40,259 bases of DNA from Opitutaceae bacterium (GTDB lineage: Bacteria; Verrucomicrobiota; Verrucomicrobiia; Opitutales; Opitutaceae). The translations under genes were made by a program, and so were the position numbers. This document shows positions 1 to 8,959 of this stretch, in pieces. The notes below the pieces were generated by a model. That model ran no database searches. It was not told where the DNA came from and was given only the letters and a program-made list of their open reading frames with translations. The stretch's first letter is position 1, and every line of letters starts with the position of its first letter. Location of the stretch: the NCBI GenBank assembly GCA_014879845.1, contig JACSRI010000172.1, forward strand, positions 1-40,259. The letters run 5' to 3'.

Positions 1-363
<363 letters not shown>

Positions 364-433
364 CGTGATCCTTTGCTGGGTCTGGGCGCTTGGTTTACCC
401 AACAAATTTAAGACTGAAAGTGGTCTAAACGCT

Positions 434-552
434 TTCCTGGTGACCACAGGTCGGAGGTACCACCCGTTCCCATCCCGAACACGGCCGTTAAGCTCTGATC
501 CGCCAATGGTAGTGGGACGATAGGTCTCGCGAGAGTAGGTAATCGCCAGGGA
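434..552 (+). rRNA. rrf: 5S ribosomal RNA
   Basis: The gene is about 119 nt. Its ends form the terminal helix: TCCTGG near 434-440 pairs with CCAGGGA at 546-552. Conserved internal parts are visible: the CCCATCCCGAAC block at 469-480, AATGGTAGTG near 504-513 and GCGAGAGTAGG near 529-539. It lies about 70 nt downstream of the 23S end, as expected for the distal end of an rRNA operon. Confidence 0.95.
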
Positions 553-555
553 TTT

Positions 556-596
556 GGCCCGGAACCGCCTAAAGCGGTTCCGGGCCTTTCTGTTTT
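556..596 (+). terminator. Rho-independent terminator of the rRNA operon
   Basis: A perfect 13-bp GC-rich stem (GGCCCGGAACCGC at 556-568 with GCGGTTCCGGGCC at 574-586) closes a 5-nt loop, CTAAA. The T-rich run TTTCTGTTTT follows at 587-596. It begins 4 nt after the 5S gene, so no further rRNA-operon genes are expected. Confidence 0.95.
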
Positions 597-1017
597 CTGG
601 GTGCGCGCTGCTGATCGATCACGCGCAATGAGGTCGCCCTGCACCCTAGGCAGTGTCGCTGATGGTCTCGTGCGTTCAAGAAAGTGGGCCCCGATACCGC
701 TAGTTCGTTGCGGATATTTGATAACGTTGGGTTCGTTTCGCACATTTGATTGGGCTGACGTAGGACGGAGGAAGGTTCGTCAGATCGGATGAGCAAGTCG
801 GCTTCCAATCCGAAGGCAGCGAATCTCCCCGGATTGCCTCTCGGGAAACGAGATCGGCCGGAAGGCTCCGCATTCTGAACGATCGTCACCTCGCGCAGCC
901 GTCGGTATCACCGAAGGAAGATCGATCGATGGCGGACACCAACTCCCGTGAGGTGAGCCGAGTGACGTATGCTTTGGACTGGCCGAAGCAGAATCGCGTG
1001 GTGCATTCAGCCGTTAG
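597..1017. other. Intergenic region, no gene seen
   Basis: These 421 nt lie between the rRNA terminator and the kinase-RapZ fusion gene. Short open frames exist on both strands, but none has a recognisable product or a plausible start context. The region probably holds the promoter of the downstream operon; I could not pick a convincing -35/-10 pair by eye. It is less GC-rich than the flanking genes around 700-760. Confidence 0.6.
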
Positions 1018-2481
1018 GTGAATTCGATCGAATCTCAGGACAGGGCAGTGCTGGAAACCCTCTATCGTTCGTACGTCGGATCGACGTGTCCCCACGTGGC
1101 CGCCCTTCGCGCCCATGGTTCCGAGCGCCGTATCTATCGCCTCGGCGAGCGGTCGACTACCGTTGTCGGTGTCGTAAACGCCGACATCGCTGAGAATGCG
1201 GCATTCTTGTCGTTTTCCCGGCACTTTCGGACCGCCGGGCTGCCGGTGCCCCAGATCTTCGCGACCAATGCCGCCTCGGACGCGTACCTTGAGGAGGACC
1301 TCGGTGATCTCACGTTGTTTGACCTTCTCGTGAGGGAGCGCGGTGCAGGTGGCCGCGCCGTGCCCCCGGCCGCGAGGGCTGTTTACGAGAAGGTCGTTGA
1401 GATCCTCCCGTTCTTTCAGGTCCGTGCAGGTCGCGATATTGACGAGTCCGTCTGCTATCCTCGGGCACGTTTTGACCGTCAGTCGATGTGCTGGGACTTG
1501 AACTACTTCAAGTACTACTTTCTGAAGCTGGCCCAGATACCCTTTCACGAGCAGGCCGTCGAAAATGACTTCGCCGAGCTGGTCGATTTCCTCCTGACGG
1601 CGCCTTCGGACAGCTTCCTCTACCGCGACTTCCAATCGCGAAACATCATGGTCCGAGATGGTGAGCCCTGGTTCATCGACTACCAAGGGGGGCGGCGTGG
1701 TGCCGTGCACTACGACATCGCCTCGCTCCTCGTCGATGCCAAGGCCGACCTTCCTCAGGAATTTCGCGAAGCGATGCTGGAGCGCTACATGGCCGCCCTG
1801 GCGAAGCAGGGCGTGCGGATCGAGCGCGACGAATTCCTGGGATACTACGACGGATTCACACTGATCCGCATTCTGCAGGCGATGGGCGCGTATGGTTTTC
1901 GTGGATTCTACGAGCGGAAGGCGCATTTTCTTCAGAGCGTCCCGTACGCGATTCGGAATGTGGAGGATCTCCTCTCGCGATGGCGCGCGCCAGTGAAGCT
2001 TCCGGCGTTGCGCGAGGCGCTCGGGCGCATCGTGCAGTCGACACGCCTGCGTGAACTGACGACGACGACGACGGCGATGACCGTGCGGATCGAGAGCTTT
2101 TCCTATAAACGCGGATTGCCGGCCGATACGTCCGGGCACGGCGGCGGGTTCGTGTTCGACTGCAGGTCGCTGCCGAACCCCGGGCGCGACGCGGCTTATG
2201 CGACGATGGCGGGTGACGATCCTGCCGTGGTTGCCTGGCTCGAGGCGTATGACGAGGTCCATGGTTTTCTTGCGCGTGCGCGCGAGATGATCAACCACGT
2301 CATCGATGCGTATCGAAAACGCCGATTCACTCATCTCTCCGTCGCCTTCGGATGCACGGGAGGTCAGCATCGCTCTGTGTATTGCGCGACACAACTCGCC
2401 CAGCATCTGCACGGACGCGAGGGCGTGCAGGTGGAATTGAGTCACCGTGACGTGGTGCGCGTCGCGACCCCGCCTCGATGA
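1018..2481 (+). CDS. AmgK-like amino-sugar kinase fused to a RapZ C-terminal domain
   Basis: The 487-residue product has two parts. Residues about 28-330 are an aminoglycoside-phosphotransferase-type kinase like AmgK, the anomeric MurNAc/GlcNAc kinase of cell-wall recycling. Its catalytic loop YRDFQSRN has D204 and N209, and the metal-binding IDYQGG has D221. Residues about 354-480 match the C-terminal domain of RapZ, with VFDCRSLPNP (379-388) and GCTGGQHRS (445-453), which align with the GlcN6P-sensing pocket region of E. coli RapZ. The RapZ N-terminal P-loop ATPase is absent. A poly-Thr linker (ACG repeats, 2059-2073) joins the domains. Start is GTG at 1018, chosen because the kinase fold begins immediately after; no Shine-Dalgarno is visible. 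The stop overlaps the murU-like start as ATGA. The kinase role is inferred from family and neighbour; the sensing role of the second domain is a hypothesis. Confidence 0.88.
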   Translation: MNSIESQDRAVLETLYRSYVGSTCPHVAALRAHGSERRIYRLGERSTTVVGVVNADIAENAAFLSFSRHFRTAGLPVPQIFATNAASDAYLEEDLGDLTLFDLLVRERGAGGRAVPPAARAVYEKVVEILPFFQVRAGRDIDESVCYPRARFDRQSMCWDLNYFKYYFLKLAQIPFHEQAVENDFAELVDFLLTAPSDSFLYRDFQSRNIMVRDGEPWFIDYQGGRRGAVHYDIASLLVDAKADLPQEFREAMLERYMAALAKQGVRIERDEFLGYYDGFTLIRILQAMGAYGFRGFYERKAHFLQSVPYAIRNVEDLLSRWRAPVKLPALREALGRIVQSTRLRELTTTTTAMTVRIESFSYKRGLPADTSGHGGGFVFDCRSLPNPGRDAAYATMAGDDPAVVAWLEAYDEVHGFLARAREMINHVIDAYRKRRFTHLSVAFGCTGGQHRSVYCATQLAQHLHGREGVQVELSHRDVVRVATPPR

Positions 2482-3185
2482 GAGCGATGGTCTTTGCGGC
2501 CGGGCGCGGCACGCGGCTGCGCCCCTTCACGGACGATCGGCCCAAGGCGCTCGTCGAGATCGAGGGGGTCGCGCTCCTCGAGATCGTCCTGGGGCGACTC
2601 AAGGCCGCCGGCGTGAGCGAAGTCGTGATCAATCTCCACCACTTCGGTGAGCAGATCGAGCGATTCATGGCGCAGCAGGGCAACTTCGGTCTTGTCGTGC
2701 ACTTCTCCCACGAACGCGAGCTCCTCGACACCGGCGGCGGCCTCAAGCAGGCCGCGCGCTGGCTGGCCGAGGCTCCCGGAGGTTCATTCCTCGTGCACAA
2801 TGTCGACGTGCTCAGCGACATCGACCTCGTTGCGCTGATGCGCGCGCATCGCGAGAGCGGGGCGCTGGCGACGCTCGCTGCGATGCCTCGGACAACGGCG
2901 CGGCCGCTCCTGTTCGACGGCGAGGCTTGGCTGTGCGGGCGCAGTACGACGGCTGGTGAGCATCTCGTCCGAAGCCCGTCCGGCGGTGTTGTGCCCTTGG
3001 GTTTTGCCGGGATTCACGCGGTGTCGTGCGACCTGTTGCCGCTGCTTTCCGAGGAGGGCGCTTTCCCGATCATCGAAGCCTACCTGCGACTGGCGGGCGA
3101 AGGACGGGCCATCCGCGCCTTTCGGGTCGACGGTAGTCGTTGGCGCGACGCGGGGCGACCGGCGGATCTTCGTCCGTTGACGTGA
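2478..3185 (+). CDS. murU: MurNAc-1-phosphate uridylyltransferase-like nucleotidyltransferase
   Basis: A 235-residue sugar-phosphate nucleotidyltransferase. The signature AAGRGTRLRPFT (residues 7-18) followed by PKALVEI (22-28) is the NTP-binding and catalytic Lys motif of this family, and LVHNVDVLSDID carries the metal-binding Asp. MurU makes UDP-MurNAc from MurNAc-1-phosphate, the product of AmgK, bypassing de novo UDP-MurNAc synthesis. The length fits MurU, which lacks the C-terminal left-handed helix domain of GlmU. The ATG overlaps the kinase stop by 4 nt, so translation is likely coupled. Assignment as MurU rather than a generic mannose- or glucose-1-phosphate transferase rests mainly on the kinase partner. 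Confidence 0.82.
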   Translation: MRAMVFAAGRGTRLRPFTDDRPKALVEIEGVALLEIVLGRLKAAGVSEVVINLHHFGEQIERFMAQQGNFGLVVHFSHERELLDTGGGLKQAARWLAEAPGGSFLVHNVDVLSDIDLVALMRAHRESGALATLAAMPRTTARPLLFDGEAWLCGRSTTAGEHLVRSPSGGVVPLGFAGIHAVSCDLLPLLSEEGAFPIIEAYLRLAGEGRAIRAFRVDGSRWRDAGRPADLRPLT

Positions 3186-5492
3186 TTAGTGGGACGCCCC
3201 GGCGGCCGGCGTGACCTGCCGGCGCAGCAGGGAGAACTGTTGGGGCGTGCCGAGGACGAGCAATTGGTCTCCGACTTCGAGGACAAGGTCGCCGGCGGGC
3301 GTGATCGTCCGCGCGCCGGCGCGCTCGTGGCCCACGACCTGGATACCGATCAGCCGGGGCCAGTTCAGCGCGGCGAGCGTTTGTCCGGCGGCCGATGAGC
3401 CGGGCAGTATCTCGACCGGCTCGAGCGTGAGGTTCAGGAAGGTATCGTCGTCGGTCGCGGCTGGAGCCGCACGGCCGATCTCTTCGCGAATCATGTCGAA
3501 CTGCTCCCGCGATCCGAGAAGCAGCATCCGGTCACCCGGGAAGAGGTGCGCGGCTGGTCCCGGGTTTGCGAGGTTGAAGCCGTGGCGCTCGATACCGATG
3601 ACCGAGCAGCCGAAGCGTTTGCGAATGCCGACCTCGCCGATGGAACGACCGGCCCACGCAAAGCGGTCGGGCAGGACCACCTCGCCGATGTGCAATCCCC
3701 ATGGTGAATAGCGGTCGATCAGGCCGTGGGTCGCTTTCTTGGGTTCCTCGGCAAGGGTCGAGTTCAGGGAGATCTCCATGGTGCTGTGCCAGTAGTTGAG
3801 CCGGCGCCAGAGCAGCAGGGCCACGAGGATGAGCACGGTTATGACGCCGGCCGTCGTCCAGAGCCCTCCGCCAGCAGGCAGGAAATTCCAGAACCACAGC
3901 ACCAGCGCGGTGATCGCGAGCGTGCGCAGGCCGTTGGTCACGACACCGCGGGCGCGTTCGAGGGCCGGTCCCTGGTGGGAAAGAAAATCCGCGACGATCA
4001 TCGCGAGCGCCTGCACATTGCGCCAGACGGCGATCAGGGGAATGAGCAGCAGGAAGCCGAGTGCGCTCCAACAGACGACGGCCGTCGTCACGTTCGGCAC
4101 CACCTGCGGTCCGACGCGGGAGACGATCCAGGCGATCAGCGGCTCGGCAAAGATGAGCGCGGCGGTCACGAGCGCGACCTCCACACCGATCTGGACCAGA
4201 CGTTTTTTCGACAGCCTCCAGAGGATGCTGGATTCGCTCTGACGTTGGACGGATTCGAGCAGGCGACGATGCAGCGCGAGCGCGGGTGCGAACAGCGGGA
4301 TGCGGATCCGTTCCGCGGCCGCGGCGATACGTTCGCCGTGCCGCGCCAGCAGCGGTGTCGACAGCGTGGTGAAGAGGGCTGCGCCGACCGCAGCGCCAAG
4401 GAGCGTCTCGGAGACGACCCCCGCATCGATTCCCATGCGGGCGATGATGAAGCCGAACTCACCCAGCGGCGTGACGATCACGCCGGCGCGCACGGCGGTG
4501 CGAGTGTCATACCCGAGGAGCAACAGAACGGCGCTGGCTCCGAGGGAGCGAACGAGGACCGCGATCGCCGTCGATACGATGATCGGCACGGCGGTCGCCG
4601 GCATCGAGCGCACGTCGATGGACATGCCGATCGCGACGAAGAAGATCGCACCGAACATGTCGCGCAGTCCGCCGAAGGACCGGTCGACGTGCGCGCGTTG
4701 TGGTGTCTCAGCGATGATCGCGCCGAGCAGGAAGGCGCCGAGGGCCAGCGAGTAGCCGGCGCGCACGACCATCAGCGACAACCCCAGCAACAGGCCGGCG
4801 ACGAAGATCGTCTCCAGCTCGGTCGTCGCGTCCCGACTCAGCCGGCGCAGTACGCGCGGCACGAGCAGCAGCCCGACGGTCACGAGCACCAGGACGAAGG
4901 CCGCAAACAGGCCGAGCGTCTGCAGTACGCTCGAGGTCTCGCGCGTCGCGGACGCGCCGCCGAAGGCGGAATACGAGCCCAGCAGCGTCAGCATCACGAT
5001 CGCGACCATGTCCTCCGACAGCGTGATCCCGAGTGCCAGTTGGCTGCTTTTGTCGTGGGTGCTGCCGGTCTCGGCGAGGATCTTTCCGATCACGGCCGAG
5101 CTGCTGCTGACGAACAAGCCTGCGAAAAACAGGGCTGCGGGGCCGTCGAAGCCGAGCGCCGGCGCGACCATCCTTGCGACCGTGAAGACGATGAACGCGG
5201 TCCCGAAGGCGGCGAGCACGACAGTCACGCCCAGTTGCCGCAAGCGGCGCAGGCTGAAGCTCAGCCCGATGCCGAACATCAGGAACACCATGCCCAGTTC
5301 GGCGAACAGGTTGACGCGCGCCACATCGGCCACGGCTCCGAGATAGCTGGGAGTATTGGGGCCCACCGCGATGCCGGCGAGGAGGTAGCCGACGATCGGC
5401 GAGAGCCCGATCTTCTTGCACGCCAGGCCTGAGACGGCCGCCGCGATCATGATCACCGCGAGGTCCTGGATGAATGTGGCCGCTTCGCTCAT
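3186..5492 (-). CDS. Kef-type (CPA2) cation:proton antiporter with two RCK_C domains
   Basis: A 768-residue membrane protein. Residues about 8-385 form the CPA2 Na+/H+ exchanger domain with roughly 11-12 helices, including the SSSSAVIGKIL segment (129-139) and SED (159-161). Residues about 432-562 add four or so further hydrophobic helices, not part of the usual Kef core. Residues about 590-670 and 690-760 are two TrkA_C/RCK_C ligand domains (VVLPDRFAWAGRSIGE; VGDQLLVLGTPQQF). No TrkA_N Rossmann domain is seen, so it is not a standard NAD-gated KefB/C. The frame stays open well upstream over sucD, but the antiporter begins at the Met of 5492. The stop abuts the murU-like stop with no spacer. 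Transported ion (K+ or Na+) cannot be told. Confidence 0.9.
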   Translation of the reverse strand: MSEAATFIQDLAVIMIAAAVSGLACKKIGLSPIVGYLLAGIAVGPNTPSYLGAVADVARVNLFAELGMVFLMFGIGLSFSLRRLRQLGVTVVLAAFGTAFIVFTVARMVAPALGFDGPAALFFAGLFVSSSSAVIGKILAETGSTHDKSSQLALGITLSEDMVAIVMLTLLGSYSAFGGASATRETSSVLQTLGLFAAFVLVLVTVGLLLVPRVLRRLSRDATTELETIFVAGLLLGLSLMVVRAGYSLALGAFLLGAIIAETPQRAHVDRSFGGLRDMFGAIFFVAIGMSIDVRSMPATAVPIIVSTAIAVLVRSLGASAVLLLLGYDTRTAVRAGVIVTPLGEFGFIIARMGIDAGVVSETLLGAAVGAALFTTLSTPLLARHGERIAAAAERIRIPLFAPALALHRRLLESVQRQSESSILWRLSKKRLVQIGVEVALVTAALIFAEPLIAWIVSRVGPQVVPNVTTAVVCWSALGFLLLIPLIAVWRNVQALAMIVADFLSHQGPALERARGVVTNGLRTLAITALVLWFWNFLPAGGGLWTTAGVITVLILVALLLWRRLNYWHSTMEISLNSTLAEEPKKATHGLIDRYSPWGLHIGEVVLPDRFAWAGRSIGEVGIRKRFGCSVIGIERHGFNLANPGPAAHLFPGDRMLLLGSREQFDMIREEIGRAAPAATDDDTFLNLTLEPVEILPGSSAAGQTLAALNWPRLIGIQVVGHERAGARTITPAGDLVLEVGDQLLVLGTPQQFSLLRRQVTPAAGASH

Positions 5493-5660
5493 GCGTTGTT
5501 GGGCGGACCGTAGTGTTCGGTCCCGGGATGACAACAGCGATGGCCAGAATCGGCCGGACTTTCTCGGGCCTGTCCATCGCCGTGGAGGAACCCGCGCGGC
5601 GCGCTGCGATGGCGGCACGGATCGGAGACAGAACTCCCCCTGGCCGTCTCCCGGAATCCG

Positions 5661-5696
5661 GAAAACAGCAAGGGGCCGGCGTCGCCGCCGACCCCT
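5661..5696 (-). terminator. Rho-independent terminator downstream of sucD
   Basis: Read on the minus strand, AGGGGTCGGCG (5696-5686) pairs with CGCCGGCCCCT (5681-5671) over 11 bp with one G-T pair, closing loop GCGA. A T-containing run, TGCTGTTTT, follows. It sits about 36 nt after the sucD stop. Confidence 0.8.
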
Positions 5697-5731
5697 CGCT
5701 GGGAGATGGTGTGTTGACTCGGACGACCGGA

Positions 5732-6613
5732 TCAGCGCTTCCACACGCGCAGGAGCGCGCTGGCCATGTCGGACGGGGTCGCGGCCACCTCGATGCCGGC
5801 GTCCTTGAACGCCGCGATCTTCGCGGCTGCCGTGTCCTCGGCGCCGCCGACGATCGCGCCGGCGTGGCCCATGCGGCGTCCGGCGGGCGCGGTGGCGCCG
5901 GCGATGAATCCGGCGACCGGCTTCTTGCAGTTGTCCTTGATCCAGCGCGCGGCCTCGACCTCGGCGGTGCCGCCGATCTCGCCGATCATGATGATCGCCT
6001 CGGTGCCGGGGTCGTCGTTGAAGAGCTTGATCGCGTCGAGGTGGGACGTGCCGTTGATCGGATCGCCGCCGATGCCGATGCACGTGGACTGGCCGAGGCC
6101 TTTCTGCGTCACCTGCCAGACCGCCTCATACGTGAGCGTGCCGGAGCGCGAGACGATGCCGACCGTGCCCGGACGGTGGATGTAGCCGGGCATGATGCCG
6201 ATCTTGCACTCGCCGGGCGTGATGATGCCGGGGCAGTTCGGGCCGATGAGGCGCGTGCGTGTACCGCCGAAGTTGAGACGGCGGCGGACCTCCATCATGT
6301 CGCGCACCGGGATGCCCTCGGTGATGCACACGACCAGGCCGAGCTTTTCCTCGATGGCCTCGAGGATGGAGTCGGCGGCGAAGGGCGGGGGGACAAAGAT
6401 GGCGGAGGTGTTGGCGCCGGTCTGCTTGATCGCCTCGGCGAGGGTGTCGAAGACGGGGACCTTGCCTTCCCACATCGTGCCACCCTTGCCGGGCGTGACG
6501 CCGGCGACGATCTGCGTGCCGTATTCGAGGCACTGCTTGGCGTGGAAGGAGCCCGCGTTGCCGGTGATCCCCTGGACCACGACGCGTGTGTTTTTGTCGA
6601 CGAGAACGGACAT
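5732..6613 (-). CDS. sucD: Succinyl-CoA synthetase (succinate-CoA ligase) alpha subunit
   Basis: A 293-residue protein. It is the CoA-binding alpha subunit that, with SucC, interconverts succinyl-CoA and succinate with nucleotide phosphorylation in the TCA cycle. The N-terminal CoA-binding Rossmann motif [14 protein letters not shown] (14-27), IGPNCPGI (123-130) and the phosphohistidine loop [10 protein letters not shown] (248-257, H250) are all present. Length is typical. It starts 20 nt after the sucC stop, so the two form an operon. The start has no Shine-Dalgarno: the 13 bases just before ATG are all pyrimidines (CTCCTTTTCCTCC). Confidence 0.98.
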   Translation of the reverse strand: MSVLVDKNTRVVVQGITGNAGSFHAKQCLEYGTQIVAGVTPGKGGTMWEGKVPVFDTLAEAIKQTGANTSAIFVPPPFAADSILEAIEEKLGLVVCITEGIPVRDMMEVRRRLNFGGTRTRLIGPNCPGIITPGECKIGIMPGYIHRPGTVGIVSRSGTLTYEAVWQVTQKGLGQSTCIGIGGDPINGTSHLDAIKLFNDDPGTEAIIMIGEIGGTAEVEAARWIKDNCKKPVAGFIAGATAPAGRRMGHAGAIVGGAEDTAAAKIAAFKDAGIEVAATPSDMASALLRVWKR

Positions 6614-6626
6614 GGAGGAAAAGGAG
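6614..6626 (-). promoter_or_regulatory. All-pyrimidine leader in place of a Shine-Dalgarno before sucD
   Basis: The coding-strand sequence immediately upstream of the sucD ATG is CTCCTTTTCCTCC. It is the opposite of a purine-rich Shine-Dalgarno and could not pair with a standard 16S anti-SD. Pyrimidine tracts are a known kind of ligand for ribosomal protein S1; that it acts so here is inference. It is the clearest case of a pattern seen at several starts in the window. Confidence 0.45.
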
Positions 6627-6633
6627 TCGGGGT

Positions 6634-7824
<1,191 letters not shown>

Positions 7825-7941
7825 AAAGAAGCGCCGAGCGTGGCCGGACACGTGTAGTGCGGCAAACGCGAAGCGCGCACCCGCGTGGGGCGCCGGCGTT
7901 GGCAACGGGCCTAATGAGACGATGCGGCCGGAAAAACCGCG

Positions 7942-8712
7942 CTACTTGCCCAGCGTCACCTTCATCCCTGCGAGCAGGCGCTGGGCGAGAAACGCCGTCT
8001 GCATCGCGGCGATGTCCTTCATGCCCGCCTGCGCGAGGAGGAGCAACTGGTCGAGCTCCTCGCGGGAGAAGGTCGCTTCTTCGCCCGTGCCCTGCACTTC
8101 GACGAAGCGGCCCTGGCCGGTCATCACGACGTTGAAGTCGACTTCCGCGTCGCGGTCCTCGAGGTAGGCGAGGTCGAGCAACTGCGCACCCTGCCACAGT
8201 CCGACGCTGACCGCGGCGACCGAGTCGGTGAACGGGTTTTGGGCGAGGCGCTTTTCGGCGATGAGTTTTTCCACGGCCATGCGGGCGGCGAGGTAGGCGC
8301 CGGTGATGGAGGCCGTGCGCGTGCCGCCGTCGGCCTGGAGCACGTCGCAGTCGATCCAGAGCGTGTTGTCGCCGAGCTTCTGCATGTCGAGCACGGCGCG
8401 GATGGAGCGACCGATGAGGCGCTGGATCTCGACGGTGCGGCCGTCGATCTTGCCTTTGGAGATGTCGCGCGGCTTTCGGTCGAGTGTGCTGTAGGGGAGC
8501 ATCGAGTACTCGGCGGTGAGCCAGCCGCCCGTCACGCCCTGCTGGCGCATCCACGACGGCACTTTGGGCTCGAGCATGGCGGCGCAAATCACACGGGTGT
8601 TGCCGTAGCTCACCAGCACCGAGCCGTGGGCGTAGGGAGCGATGTCGGGCTGAAACGTGATGGGGCGCAGCTGCGTGGGCGCGCGGCCATCGGGACGGGT
8701 GACGGTTGCCAT
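7942..8712 (-). CDS. rph: Ribonuclease PH
   Basis: A 256-residue phosphate-dependent 3'-5' exoribonuclease that trims tRNA 3' ends. The N-terminal RPDGRAPTQLRPI, TEYSMLPYST-like segment (AEYSMLPYSTLDR), the basic EIQRLIGRSIRA and the DCDVLQADGGTRTASITGA catalytic region are all characteristic. Length is slightly above the usual 238-250. The Met at 8712 lies just before the conserved RPDGR; no Shine-Dalgarno is visible. It lies 117 nt upstream of sucC on the same strand, so cotranscription is possible but not shown. Confidence 0.97.
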   Translation of the reverse strand: MATVTRPDGRAPTQLRPITFQPDIAPYAHGSVLVSYGNTRVICAAMLEPKVPSWMRQQGVTGGWLTAEYSMLPYSTLDRKPRDISKGKIDGRTVEIQRLIGRSIRAVLDMQKLGDNTLWIDCDVLQADGGTRTASITGAYLAARMAVEKLIAEKRLAQNPFTDSVAAVSVGLWQGAQLLDLAYLEDRDAEVDFNVVMTGQGRFVEVQGTGEEATFSREELDQLLLLAQAGMKDIAAMQTAFLAQRLLAGMKVTLGK

Positions 8713-8791
8713 GCGCGCAGGCAATGCCGGCGCGCGACCACCGGCAAGGCCGAACGGCCCGCGCGCATCGAGCCCGGGCCTGCGTGTCGAC

Positions 8792-8959
8792 TCAGCGCTC
8801 GCTCTCGCGCTCCGCCTTTTCGTCCGGCGTCTCGAACTCGAAGCCGTGCACCTTCTTCGTCTCCTCGGGCGTGGCGACGACCTTGTAGATACACCAGGCA
8901 AACAGCGTGGTCACGGCGCCCACCGAGATGATCATGTTGATCCAGCCGCCGAGTGTCAT
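8792..8959 (-). CDS. 55-residue membrane protein, MetS-like small subunit of the NSS transporter
   Basis: A 55-residue protein with one hydrophobic helix (about residues 8-29) and a highly charged C-terminal tail rich in Glu and Lys. Its ATG overlaps the transporter stop as ATGA, so it is translationally coupled. In Corynebacterium, the NSS-family methionine/alanine importer MetP needs the single-helix subunit MetS. Size, topology and position match that arrangement. Sequence similarity to MetS cannot be confirmed by eye, and the charged tail is longer than I would expect. An alternative is an unrelated membrane micro-protein. Confidence 0.72.
   Translation of the reverse strand: MTLGGWINMIISVGAVTTLFAWCIYKVVATPEETKKVHGFEFETPDEKAERESER

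Noticed and set aside
886-2445. A 519-codon minus-strand frame
   Set aside because: It is antisense to the kinase-RapZ fusion, whose catalytic and sensor motifs prove the plus strand is coding.
3726-5432. A 568-codon plus-strand frame
   Set aside because: It is antisense to the antiporter, extremely rich in Arg, Asp, Glu and Gln and with no recognisable fold.
5493-6083. Extension of the antiporter frame upstream over the sucD region
   Set aside because: The extended residues are Arg-rich and lie in another frame of sucD. The antiporter's first helix begins just after the Met at 5492.
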